Shown: positions 6,930 to 14,212 of the stretch, piece after piece
Layout: every line of letters begins with the position of its first letter
How positions within the stretch are numbered: position 1 is the first letter of the stretch
Origin: 66-474 sp036279975
GTDB lineage: Bacteria > Pseudomonadota > Gammaproteobacteria > Xanthomonadales > Rhodanobacteraceae
DNA length: 25,508 bases
Assembly (NCBI GenBank): GCA_036279975.1
Contig: DASURP010000005.1
Coordinates: 1-25,508 of the forward strand
Direction of reading: 5' to 3'
Translations under genes and position numbers: made by a program
Notes under the pieces: generated by a model
Databases searched by the model: none
What the model was told of the DNA's origin: nothing
What the model saw: the letters and a program-made list of their open reading frames with translations, nothing else

Positions 6930-7607
6930 GTGATCCATTTCGATTCCGTCAGCAAACGCTATCCCGAGGGCCGCGAGGCGCTGATCGACGTGTCGTTCCG
7001 GGTCGGGGCCGGCGAAATGGTGTTCGTGACCGGCCACTCCGGCGCGGGCAAGACCACCTTGCTGCGGCTCATCGCCCTGATCGAGCGTCCGACGCGCGGC
7101 GCGATCGAGGTGCATGGCCGCAAGCTCGCGCGACTCCGGCGGCGTGATGTGCCGCGCCTGCGCCGCGACATCGGCATGGTGTTCCAGGACCATCGCCTGC
7201 TGATGGACCGCAGCGTGGCCGACAACGTCGCCCTGCCGCTGGTGATCGCCGGCGTTGCACGCGAGGAACGCGCAAAGCGCGTGCGCGGCGCGCTGGAAAA
7301 GGTGGGGCTCGCGGGCCGCGGCAAGGATGCGCCCGCGGCACTTTCCACCGGCGAGCAGCAGCGGGTCGGCATTGCGCGCGCGATCGTGGCGCGCCCCGCG
7401 CTGATCATCGCCGACGAGCCCACCGGCAATCTCGATCCGCAACTGTCCGAGGAAATCATGCAGCTGTTCGTGGGCCTGCACCAGAGCGGGATCACCCTCC
7501 TCGTCGCCAGCCACGACCTGGCGTTGCTGAAACGCATGCGGCAACGCGTGGTGGTGCTCGACCACGGGCACCTGATCGACGACGTGCCGGCCAGCGAGGT
7601 CGCATGA
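6930..7607 (+). CDS. ftsE: Cell division ATP-binding protein FtsE
   Basis: 225 residues, near the 222 of E. coli. FtsE is the ATPase of the FtsEX complex, which sits at the division septum and activates periplasmic murein hydrolases. ABC motifs: Walker A GHSGAGKT (35-42), Q-loop VFQDHRLL (85-92), signature LSTGEQQRVGIARA (138-151), Walker B LIIADEPTGNLD (158-169), switch His195 in ASHD. VFQDHRLL and the start IHFDSVSKRYP are typical of FtsE rather than LolD-type ATPases. The GTG at 6930 gives the family-typical N-terminus; it has no good Shine-Dalgarno sequence, and the open frame runs back to 6828 through the palindromic element. It overlaps ftsX by 4 bp (ATGA), confirming the operon. Confidence 0.94.
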   Translation: MIHFDSVSKRYPEGREALIDVSFRVGAGEMVFVTGHSGAGKTTLLRLIALIERPTRGAIEVHGRKLARLRRRDVPRLRRDIGMVFQDHRLLMDRSVADNVALPLVIAGVAREERAKRVRGALEKVGLAGRGKDAPAALSTGEQQRVGIARAIVARPALIIADEPTGNLDPQLSEEIMQLFVGLHQSGITLLVASHDLALLKRMRQRVVVLDHGHLIDDVPASEVA

Positions 7608-8557
7608 ACGCGCGCGCGGCGATGGCCGGTCCGGTGCGCCACACGCGCTTTGCGACGTGGCGCCGGCAACATGCCTGGTGCCTGCGCGACAGTCTGCGCC
7701 AGTTGGCGCGTCGGCCGCTCGGCAGCGCGCTGACGATCGCGGTGATGGGCCTGGCCCTGGCCTTGCCGCTGGCATTCGGCCTGCTGCTGGTCAACATGCA
7801 GCACTTCGCGGTGGCGCTGGGCAATTCGCAATCGGTCAACGTGTTCCTGAAGACGGACGTCACGGCGGACGGCGCGGCGCGCCTGGCCGCCAGCTTGCGC
7901 GCGCGACCCGATGTCGGCGCGGTGGCCGTGCGGACGCCACAACAGGGGCTCGCCGAACTGGCCGCGCTGCAGGGCTTCGGTGATGCCATCGGGTCGCTGC
8001 CCGACAACCCGTTGCCGTACGTGTTGCTGGTCGAGCCGCGCGCGGGCGCCGCGCGCGCCGGGGTCGAGGACATGGTCGCGGCCGTGCGTGCGCTGTCCGG
8101 CGTGGATCTGGTGCAGGACAGCGGCCAGTGGCGGGCGCGGCTGGACGCGTTGATCGCGCTGGGACGACGCGTCGCGTTGTTGCTTGCGGTGTTGCTGGCC
8201 GCAGCCGCGGTATTGGTGATCGGCAACAGCGTGCGGCTCGACCTCCGCAGCCGCGCCGACGAGATTGCGGTGCAGCAACTGGTCGGCGCCAGCGCCGGCT
8301 TCGTGCGCAGGCCGTACCTGTACGAAGGTGCGTGGTACGGGTTGGCCGCGGGCCTCGTTGCGGTGTTGCTGGTGTTGCTGCTGGAAGCCGTGCTGGCCGC
8401 ACCGGTGCGTGAACTGGTCGCCAGTTACGCCGGGCGCCTGCACTTCGGCGGGCTGCCCTGGGCTACGCTTGGGTTGGTGTTGGCGATCGCGGTCGCATTG
8501 GGCTGGCTTGGCGCGTGGGTGGCTTGCAGCCGGCAGTTGGCGCGGCTGCGCCCGTAA
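7604..8557 (+). CDS. ftsX: Cell division permease-like protein FtsX
   Basis: 317 residues. FtsX is the membrane partner of FtsE; its periplasmic loop relays ATPase state to murein hydrolase activators. A cytoplasmic N-terminus precedes a first membrane span at about 41-63. A periplasmic domain of about 120 residues follows (NVFLKTDVTADG onward), then three further hydrophobic spans near 187-208, 246-268 and 288-308, the standard FtsX topology. The ATG at 7604 overlaps the ftsE stop. The next gene, a receiver-domain protein, begins 17 bp after the stop and is probably co-transcribed. Confidence 0.93.
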   Translation: MNARAAMAGPVRHTRFATWRRQHAWCLRDSLRQLARRPLGSALTIAVMGLALALPLAFGLLLVNMQHFAVALGNSQSVNVFLKTDVTADGAARLAASLRARPDVGAVAVRTPQQGLAELAALQGFGDAIGSLPDNPLPYVLLVEPRAGAARAGVEDMVAAVRALSGVDLVQDSGQWRARLDALIALGRRVALLLAVLLAAAAVLVIGNSVRLDLRSRADEIAVQQLVGASAGFVRRPYLYEGAWYGLAAGLVAVLLVLLLEAVLAAPVRELVASYAGRLHFGGLPWATLGLVLAIAVALGWLGAWVACSRQLARLRP

Positions 8558-8574
8558 GGGAAGATCCGGGATCC

Positions 8575-9408
8575 ATGAACGACGTCCTCCGCCATATCAC
8601 CAGCGACAACCCACGGGTCATGGTGGTGGATGGCTCGAAGGTGGCGCGCACCCTGATCACGCGGGTGCTGGAAAAGAACCTGCCGGGTGCGACCGTGATC
8701 GCATGCGAAAACGGCGCCGCGGCGCAGCGCGCGCTGCATGACGGCGTGGTGGACCTGATGACGACGGCCCTGCGCCTGCCCGACATGGATGGCGCGACGC
8801 TGGCGAAGTACGTGCGCGAGCATGCGCCGCAGGCCTACATCCCGATCGTCGCCGTTTCCGGCGACGTCGAGGAGCGCCTGCAGAACCGCCAGCTCGGCGA
8901 CGACATCACCGATTACTTCGACAAGGCCGCGGGTTACGCCGCGCTCGTGGATTTCATCCGCGGTTACGTGCAGCCGAGCGACCATGCCGAGGGCACCGTG
9001 TTGTATGTCGAGGACAGCCGCGTGGTCGCGTTGGCCACCAGTCGCATGCTGCAACGCTACGGACTCACGGTGCACCTTGCCGGCAGCGCCGAGGAAGCCG
9101 TGGAGTTCATCGGCGCCGCGCAGGACCGTGGCGAAATCGGCGCGGACTTGCTGCTCACCGACGTCAGCCTGAAGGGCGAGATGTCCGGCGGCGACCTGCT
9201 GGAGTGGATCCGCTTCGACCTCGGACTCGGCAAGGGCCGCTTGCCGGTGCTGGTGATGACCGGTGACGAAGACCCCGTCAACCAGGCCGCGCTGCTGAAG
9301 GCCGGCGCCAACGACCTGGTCGAAAAACCGGTCGAGGAACGCTTGCTGATGACCAAGTTGATGTTCCAGCTTCGTGTCGCGCAGCGGGTGCGCCAGTCGC
9401 GGGTCTGA
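8575..9408 (+). CDS. Tandem receiver-domain protein with degenerate first receiver
   Basis: 277 residues made of two response-regulator receiver domains and no output domain. Receiver 1 (about 13-130) is degenerate: the acidic pair reads VVDGS (Asp19-Gly20) and the phosphoacceptor position is Ala65 in DLMTTALRLPDMDG, where Asp is expected; Ser95 and Lys117 remain. Receiver 2 (about 141-270) is intact: Glu146-Asp147, phosphoacceptor Asp196 in LLLTDVS, Thr229, and Lys251 in VEKPV. Such double receivers act as phospho-relay or protein-interaction modules. No histidine kinase lies nearby, so the partner is unknown. The ATG at 8575 is 17 bp after ftsX; the frame is open further upstream inside ftsX but that part is not receiver-like. 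Position suggests co-transcription with ftsEX; a link to division or to rpoH downstream is only suggested by neighbourhood. Confidence 0.9.
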   Translation: MNDVLRHITSDNPRVMVVDGSKVARTLITRVLEKNLPGATVIACENGAAAQRALHDGVVDLMTTALRLPDMDGATLAKYVREHAPQAYIPIVAVSGDVEERLQNRQLGDDITDYFDKAAGYAALVDFIRGYVQPSDHAEGTVLYVEDSRVVALATSRMLQRYGLTVHLAGSAEEAVEFIGAAQDRGEIGADLLLTDVSLKGEMSGGDLLEWIRFDLGLGKGRLPVLVMTGDEDPVNQAALLKAGANDLVEKPVEERLLMTKLMFQLRVAQRVRQSRV

Positions 9409-9414
9409 AAAAAT

Positions 9415-9664
9415 CGGTCCGCGAAGAACGCGAAAAACGCAAAGGAAAGCGAATATCGAAGGAAGTCCTGGTTTTGCCCGTCATTCCGGCGAACGCCGGA
9501 ATCCATCTTGAGTTCAGTCCGATGAAATCAAGATCAGGATGGGCCCCGGCTTGCGCGAAAGCCAAAACGGCGCTACGCGCCGGGTGACGAAATCCGGAAT
9601 CAATCAGAATTTCTCCAACAGCCTTTGCCTTTCCTGACGGACTTTGCGTCTTTTTGCGGATAGA
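9415..9664. repeat. Repeat-rich gap with GTCATTCCGG element, copy B
   Basis: The 284 bp before ung hold no gene. CGTCATTCCGG begins at 9479, and ATTCCGGC-GAAC-GCCGGAAT (9483-9502) is a perfect hairpin. The block AGATCAGGATGG matches AGATCAAGATGG of the element at 2769-2871, and a degenerate right end (GTGACGAAATCCGG) lies at 9584-9597. Outside it, purine-rich GCGAAGAACGCGAAAAACGC (9421-9440) and a roughly inverted CTTTGCGTCTTTTTGCGG (9642-9659) flank the unit, which suggests nested short repeats. No promoter could be chosen with confidence. Confidence 0.5.
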
Positions 9665-9692
9665 TCATGAGGTGATTCACGCGATTGATACG

Positions 9693-10403
9693 ATGACTGA
9701 TGAACGTTTGAAACTCGAACCGTCGTGGAAGGCGCGGGTGGGCGATCACTTCGATCGCCCCGAGATGCAGGACTTGAGCGGGTTCCTGCGCGCCGAGAAA
9801 CACGCCGGCAAGCGCATCTATCCGCCCGGGCCGCAGATCTTCGCGGCGCTGGACGCGACGCCGTTCGATGCGGTCGAGGTCGTGATCCTGGGCCAGGATC
9901 CGTACCACGGTCCGGGCCAGGCGCACGGCCTGTGTTTTTCGGTGCGCCCGGGCGTGCCGGTGCCGCCTTCGCTGCAGAACATCTTTGCCGAGATCGAAAC
10001 CGACCTGGGCATCGCGCGCCCGGATCACGGCTGCCTCACGCCGTGGGCGTGCCGCGGCGTGCTGCTGCTGAACGCGGTGTTGACCGTGCAAGCCGGGCTG
10101 GCGGGTTCGCACCAGGGCAAGGGCTGGGAAGGCTTCACCGATCGGGTGGTCGACGAGTTGAATCGCGGCCGCGAGGGGCTGGTGTTCCTGCTGTGGGGGT
10201 CCTACGCGCAGGCCAAGGGCAAGCTCATCGACCGGGGCCGCCACCTGGTCCTGAAAGCGCCGCACCCCTCGCCCCTGTCGGCCCACCGCGGATTCCTGGG
10301 TTGCCGGCATTTTTCCAAGACAAATCGGTATCTTGAAGCGAACGGCCAGGCGCCTGTGGATTGGTCCTTGCCGCCCCGCGCCGGCCTGCCGCAAGACGAT
10401 TGA
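9693..10403 (+). CDS. ung: Uracil-DNA glycosylase, family 1
   Basis: 236 residues (E. coli Ung has 229). It removes uracil from DNA by cleaving the N-glycosidic bond, starting base-excision repair. The catalytic water-activating motif GQDPYHGPGQAHGL has Asp69; the uracil pocket segment LLLNAVLTV (125-133) and the Leu-intercalation loop HPSPLSAHRGFLG with His191 are intact. The ATG at 9693 (MTDERLKLEPSW) gives a family-like N-terminus but has no good Shine-Dalgarno sequence; a TTG at 9654 and a GTG at 9672 are in-frame alternatives, and AGG lies near 9668-9671. It stands alone between the repeat region and rpoH and is probably transcribed on its own. Confidence 0.94.
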   Translation: MTDERLKLEPSWKARVGDHFDRPEMQDLSGFLRAEKHAGKRIYPPGPQIFAALDATPFDAVEVVILGQDPYHGPGQAHGLCFSVRPGVPVPPSLQNIFAEIETDLGIARPDHGCLTPWACRGVLLLNAVLTVQAGLAGSHQGKGWEGFTDRVVDELNRGREGLVFLLWGSYAQAKGKLIDRGRHLVLKAPHPSPLSAHRGFLGCRHFSKTNRYLEANGQAPVDWSLPPRAGLPQDD

Positions 10404-10475
10404 GCGGCCTCCCGGCCAGGGGTTTCGTGGTCGTTGCCACCCCCGGGCCGCGCCGGCAGCATGACTTCCGGCGGG

Positions 10476-10503
10476 TTGCCTTTCCTATACCGGTGAGTAT
10501 AAT
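10476..10503 (+). promoter_or_regulatory. Sigma70-type promoter of rpoH
   Basis: TTGCCT (10476-10481), 16-bp spacer, and a perfect TATAAT (10498-10503). Start of transcription is expected near 10510, leaving a leader of about 107 nt that contains the CIRCE-type operator at 10570-10596. This is the best promoter match in the window. Confidence 0.7.
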
Positions 10504-10569
10504 TTGTAGTATCACCCTCACGGCGAAGTGGACTCCGCTTCCGGCGTCCATGGGAACCTTCACGAGGGC

Positions 10570-10596
10570 TTGGCACTCTCATGGTTAGAGTGCCAA
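10570..10596. promoter_or_regulatory. CIRCE element (HrcA operator) in the rpoH leader
   Basis: TTGGCACTC (10570-10578), nine bases, GAGTGCCAA (10588-10596): perfect 9-bp arms with the diagnostic N9 spacing. The consensus CIRCE is TTAGCACTC-N9-GAGTGCTAA; each arm differs at one symmetric position, a common variant. CIRCE is bound by the heat-shock repressor HrcA, classically before groESL or dnaK. Here it lies about 60 nt inside the predicted rpoH transcript and 20 bp before the ATG at 10617. hrcA itself is not in the window. Confidence 0.85.
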
Positions 10597-10616
10597 TACA
10601 GACGAGGGTACAACCA

Positions 10617-11474
10617 ATGAGCGAAGCCTTGGTCGCCAACAACCTGCCGATCCCGAGCGTGGTCGGCAGCCTCGACGCCTACATCGGTGCGGTGCATCGC
10701 ATTCCGGTGCTGGACGTGGAAGAGGAACAGCGACTCGCGCACCGCTACCGCGACGACGAGGACCTGGATGCGGCGCGCAAGCTGGTGATGTCGCACCTGC
10801 GTTTCGTGGTGCACGTGGCGCGCGGCTATTCCGGTTACGGCCTGCAGATGGCCGACCTGATCCAGGAAGGCAACATCGGCCTGATGAAGGCGGTCAAGCG
10901 TTTCGATCCCGACCACGGCGTGCGCCTGGTCAGTTTCGCGGTGCACTGGATCCGTGCCGAGATGCACGAGTTCATCCTGCGCAACTGGCGCATCGTGAAG
11001 GTCGCCACCACCAAGGCCCAGCGCAAACTGTTCTTCAACCTGCGCAAGTCGAAGAAACGCCTCGGCTGGATGAACATGACCGAAGTGCGCCAGGTCGCCA
11101 GCGACCTCGGCGTGCCCGAGGCCACCGTGCTGGAAATGGAATCACGGCTGTCCGGTCGCGACATCGGGTTCGATGCGCCGGTGGACACCGATGACGATGC
11201 GCCGCCCGCGCCGGTCGCGTATCTGCAGGACCACGACGCCGACCCCTACCTGCAACTGGCCGCGGCCGATCAGGAAGAGCATCAGCTCGACACCTTGCAG
11301 CACGCGTTGGCGAAACTGGATGACCGTACCCGCGACATCATCCGGCGCCGCTGGCTGGCCGAAGACAAAGCCACCCTGCAGGATCTCGCCGACGACTATG
11401 GCGTGTCGGCCGAACGCATCCGCCAGCTCGAGGCGAACGCGATGAAGAAGATGCGGGGCGTGTTCGCGGCGTAA
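10617..11474 (+). CDS. rpoH: RNA polymerase heat-shock sigma factor RpoH (sigma32)
   Basis: 285 residues (E. coli 284). It directs RNA polymerase to heat-shock promoters. Region 2 is recognisable in LRFVVHVARGYSGYGL, DLIQEGNIGLMKAVKRFDP and VSFAVHWIRAEMHEFILRNWR. The RpoH box QRKLFFNLR (135-143), which separates sigma32 from other group 2/3 sigmas, is intact. Region 4.2 ends the protein: ATLQDLADDYGVSAERIRQL. The ATG at 10617 is preceded by GACGAGGG at 8-nt spacing; the longer frame from 10581 would begin inside the CIRCE element and is rejected. A CIRCE operator and a strong -10 upstream point to transcriptional control by HrcA, in addition to the protein-level control known for the family. 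It ends at an intrinsic terminator and faces priA. Confidence 0.96.
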   Translation: MSEALVANNLPIPSVVGSLDAYIGAVHRIPVLDVEEEQRLAHRYRDDEDLDAARKLVMSHLRFVVHVARGYSGYGLQMADLIQEGNIGLMKAVKRFDPDHGVRLVSFAVHWIRAEMHEFILRNWRIVKVATTKAQRKLFFNLRKSKKRLGWMNMTEVRQVASDLGVPEATVLEMESRLSGRDIGFDAPVDTDDDAPPAPVAYLQDHDADPYLQLAAADQEEHQLDTLQHALAKLDDRTRDIIRRRWLAEDKATLQDLADDYGVSAERIRQLEANAMKKMRGVFAA

Positions 11475-11501
11475 GCAGGATGTTGCCGCAGCAACGTTGC
11501 A

Positions 11502-11527
11502 AACGGCCCTTTACCGGGCCGTTTTTT
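11502..11527 (+). terminator. Intrinsic terminator of rpoH
   Basis: AACGGCCC (11502-11509), loop TTTACC, GGGCCGTT (11516-11523), continuing into a run of six T (11522-11527). A textbook rho-independent terminator 27 bp after the rpoH stop. Confidence 0.9.
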
Positions 11528-11570
11528 CAATCAATGCGAAATGGGTGGGCGTGGTCCGGCATTGGCTTCA

Positions 11571-11660
11571 AGCAGGAGCCGGCCTGCTGGCGACCGGCGT
11601 GGTGTGCATTTGCCCCCCGACGCGGGAACACGGACCATCGCGCGCAGGCGCGCTCCTGCG
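11571..11660. repeat. GTAG-type REP pair between rpoH and priA
   Basis: GCAGGAGCCGGCCTGCTGGC (from 11572) and, in opposite orientation, TCGCGCGCAGGCGCGCTCCT (from 11638) form the same kind of mirrored pair as in the array at 18964-19236. The leading GTAG is changed to GCAG in both halves, so this copy is diverged. It ends 12 bp before the priA stop codon. Confidence 0.65.
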
Positions 11661-11671
11661 CATTGGCGGCC

Positions 11672-13906
11672 TCAATACAAATCCACCGGATCGATGTCCA
11701 GCGACCAGCGCAGGCCGTGCGGTTGCGGCAGCGCATGCAGGGCCGGAAGCCAGGCGGCGAGGGCTTGTCGCAGCGGCGGGCGTTGCGGCGATTCCAGCAA
11801 CAGTTGCGCGCGGTGGCGGCCTGCCCGCAACGGCATCGGCGCGGCGAGGGGGCCGTGTACTTGGACGACATCCCCCCGGCGCTGCGCGCCGACCCCCTTC
11901 AAATGAAGGGGGTGTGCAATGGCGTCGCTCGCGGCGTCCATGAAACCTTCGAGCGCCTCGCGCTGCCGGGCTTCGACGCGCAGCAACGCGATATGCGCGA
12001 ACGGCGGCAGGCCGGAGGCGCGCCGTTCGCCGAGTTGCAGCGCCGCCGCGGCGTCGTAGCCGCCACGCAGCAACGTGACCAGCAGCGGGTGGTCCGGTTC
12101 GTGGGTTTGCAGCCAGACCTGGCCGGGTTTGTCGGCGCGTCCGGCGCGGCCCGCCACCTGCACGATCAGTTGGGCCAGGTGTTCGCCGGCGTGGAAATCG
12201 ACGCTGCGCAGACCTTCATCCACGCCCACGATCGCGACGGTGGTGAGGTTGGGCAGGTCATGGCCCTTGGCCAGCATCTGGGTGCCGACCAGGATCGCGG
12301 GGCGGCCGTCGGCGAGCTTGTCGAGCAGCTTTTCGAATGCGTTGCGCCGGCGCGTGCTGTCGCGGTCCACGCGCAGCACCGGCAAGCCGGGGTAGCGTGC
12401 GACCAGCGCTTCTTCCAGCCGCTCGGTGCCATGGCCCTGCGGAATCAACGCATCGGCATGGCAATCCGGACAGGCGCCTGGCGCGCGTTCGGTGTGGCCG
12501 CAATGGTGGCAGAGCAGTTGCCGCCGGCCGCGGTACAGGGTCAGTGGTTTTTCGCAGCGCGAACACGCCGCGTGCCAGCCGCAGGCGTGGCACATCAGTA
12601 CGGGTGAATAACCACGCCGGTTCTTGAACACCAGGGCCTGCTCGCCGCGTGCGATGCAGGCATCCAGCGCGTCCAGCAGTGCCGGCGAGAGGCCGTGCGC
12701 GAGCTTGAGCCCGCGCAGATCCAGCACGTGCACCGGTGACGACGGGCGCGCCTGCACGCGATGGTGCAGGCGCAATCGCGTGAAACGCCCGGCCTCGACA
12801 TTCGCCAGCGTTTCCAGCGAGGGCGTGGCGCTGCCCAGCACGACCGGAACCTGCAGGGCCTGAGCACGCATCAGGGCGAAGTCGCGCGCGTGGTAGCGGA
12901 ATCCTTCCTGCTGCTTGTACGAAGCGTCGTGTTCTTCGTCCACCACGATCAAGCCGGCCTTCGGCAACGGCGCGAACACCGCCGAGCGCGTGCCCAGCAC
13001 GATCACGGCGGCGCCCGCGCGCGCATCCAGCCAGGCGCGCGCGCGTTCGCCCTCGGCGAGGTTGGAGTGCAGCACCGCGATGCGCGCGTCGAAACGCGCA
13101 CGCAGGCGGCGCAACGCCTGTGGCACGAGGCCGATCTCCGGGACCAGCCACAGGGCCTGGCGCCCCTGCCGCAGCACGTGTTCGGTGAGGCGCAGGTACA
13201 CCTCGGTCTTGCCGCTGCCGGTCACGCCTTGCAACAGGAACGGATGGAAACCCTCGCTGGCCGACAGCAGCGTCGCCAGCGCGTCGGCCTGCTCGTCGTT
13301 GAGGATCGGCGCGGCCCCATCGCGCGCGTGCGGCGCGTCGCGCGTGGGCTGCGTGCGTTCGATCAAGGCCGCCTCGGCCAGCCGGCGGGCCGCACCGCGC
13401 CAGCCGGGCAGCAGGGTGTCGAGTTCGCTTGCCGACAAGGCGGAATTCCCGAGTGCTTCCAGCAGGGCGGCCGAACCGCCACGGCGCGTGCGCGCGGCGC
13501 GGGCCGCGGCGCCCCCGGCGGTCGCGCGCCAGATTTCCTCGACGAACTCGTCGGGCGAACGGCCTTCGCGCAGGGCCAGTGGCAGGGCCCCGGCCAATAC
13601 TTCGCCGATGGCGCCGCACCAGTACTCCGCGGCGCGGCGCAGGTTCGCCAACAAGCCGGCATCGAACAGGGGCTCGTCGTCGAGCACCGCCTGGATGGGC
13701 TTGAGGCGGTCGACGTCGACGGCAGGCATGGAGGCGGTTTCGACCACGATGCCGATGCGGTGGCTGCGGCCGAACGGCACCCGCACCCGGCAGCCGGGTT
13801 GCAGCGGCATGCCACCGGAGAGGTAATCGAAGGTTTGCGGCAAGGGCAGCGGCAGGGCGACCCGCGCGATCGCGGGGGAGCCAGCGGATTGCGGCAACGG
13901 GGCCAT
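11672..13906 (-). CDS. priA: Primosomal replication restart helicase PriA
   Basis: 744 residues (E. coli 732). PriA is a 3'-5' DNA helicase that recognises stalled forks and reloads the replisome. The N-terminal DNA-binding part (ALPLPLPQTFDYL, VRVPFGR) is followed by Walker A GVTGSGKT (227-234), ETEVYLRL-type helicase context, DEEH (323-326) with the aromatic-rich loop SYKQQEGFRYHARD, and eight zinc-binding cysteines (439, 442, 448, 451, 466, 469, 479, 482). The C-terminal segment has GPLAAPMPLRAGRHRAQLLL. Just before that, residues 665-672 (HPLHLKGV) are encoded by a perfect palindrome related to an intergenic repeat, an unusual in-frame insertion in a variable linker. The ATG at 13906 is family-like. 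Two DnaA boxes lie 72-96 bp upstream. Confidence 0.95.
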   Translation of the reverse strand: MAPLPQSAGSPAIARVALPLPLPQTFDYLSGGMPLQPGCRVRVPFGRSHRIGIVVETASMPAVDVDRLKPIQAVLDDEPLFDAGLLANLRRAAEYWCGAIGEVLAGALPLALREGRSPDEFVEEIWRATAGGAAARAARTRRGGSAALLEALGNSALSASELDTLLPGWRGAARRLAEAALIERTQPTRDAPHARDGAAPILNDEQADALATLLSASEGFHPFLLQGVTGSGKTEVYLRLTEHVLRQGRQALWLVPEIGLVPQALRRLRARFDARIAVLHSNLAEGERARAWLDARAGAAVIVLGTRSAVFAPLPKAGLIVVDEEHDASYKQQEGFRYHARDFALMRAQALQVPVVLGSATPSLETLANVEAGRFTRLRLHHRVQARPSSPVHVLDLRGLKLAHGLSPALLDALDACIARGEQALVFKNRRGYSPVLMCHACGWHAACSRCEKPLTLYRGRRQLLCHHCGHTERAPGACPDCHADALIPQGHGTERLEEALVARYPGLPVLRVDRDSTRRRNAFEKLLDKLADGRPAILVGTQMLAKGHDLPNLTTVAIVGVDEGLRSVDFHAGEHLAQLIVQVAGRAGRADKPGQVWLQTHEPDHPLLVTLLRGGYDAAAALQLGERRASGLPPFAHIALLRVEARQREALEGFMDAASDAIAHPLHLKGVGAQRRGDVVQVHGPLAAPMPLRAGRHRAQLLLESPQRPPLRQALAAWLPALHALPQPHGLRWSLDIDPVDLY
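11892..11913. repeat. Intergenic-type palindrome inside the priA coding sequence
   Basis: ACCCCCTTCA-AA-TGAAGGGGGT is a perfect 10-bp-arm palindrome. It matches the rhlB-ftsE palindrome at 6850-6872 in the outer nine bases of each arm and in the flanking CGACCCCCTT and AAGGGGGTG context. It is read in frame by priA as HPLHLKGV and leaves the reading frame open. Confidence 0.7.
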
Positions 13907-13977
13907 CAGTTAGCCAAGATTGTTGTCGCGGTTTGCAGGAATACCCGATAAGCCGATGACCCGCTGATGCTTTTGCG

Positions 13978-14002
13978 CTTATCCACAAACGTTGTGGATA
14001 AG
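13978..14002. promoter_or_regulatory. Two inverted perfect DnaA boxes upstream of priA
   Basis: TTATCCACA (13979-13987) and TGTGGATAA (13993-14001) are both exact matches to the DnaA-box consensus. They sit in an 11-bp-arm palindrome CTTATCCACAA-ACG-TTGTGGATAAG. A further partial match, TTGTGGAAG, follows at 14004-14012. The priA ATG is at 13906, so the boxes lie where a promoter would be expected. The rest of the 306-bp gap (13907-14212) has a small hairpin GGTGA/TCACC (14066-14083), a short AT-rich stretch (14066-14105) and nothing I can call a gene. Confidence 0.7.
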
Positions 14003-14212
14003 GTTGTGGAAGGGCGGCGAGCAAGCGCTATCCGGGGCTCACGGGATCGGGCCGATGCACGGATTGGTGAAATTTTCATCACCGCTGTTTTATGTATTGA
14101 ATTCAAGATGATGGATATTCGTTTTGGGTTGACGCGGGCCGTTTGACGGGATCACTGGCGGTCCCGGGGCCAGCCGTTTGCGGCTGTGCACAACGGTACC
14201 GGCGGAGATCGC

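Noticed and set aside
10581..10616. Upstream ATG at 10581 as rpoH start
   Set aside because: It falls inside the CIRCE element and lacks a ribosome-binding site; the ATG at 10617 has GAGGG at proper spacing and the family N-terminus.
11480..12607. 375-codon plus-strand frame opposite the priA C-terminus
   Set aside because: It starts in the rpoH terminator region and is an antisense shadow of priA; no domain is visible.
13978..14012. Chromosomal replication origin
   Set aside because: Only two perfect DnaA boxes and one partial box, a short AT-rich stretch, and no dnaA, dnaN, gidA or rpmH nearby; a regulatory or titration site is more likely.
13906..14106. 66-codon open frame upstream of priA
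   Set aside because: It runs through the DnaA-box palindrome to the priA start and has no family resemblance; better explained as regulatory DNA.
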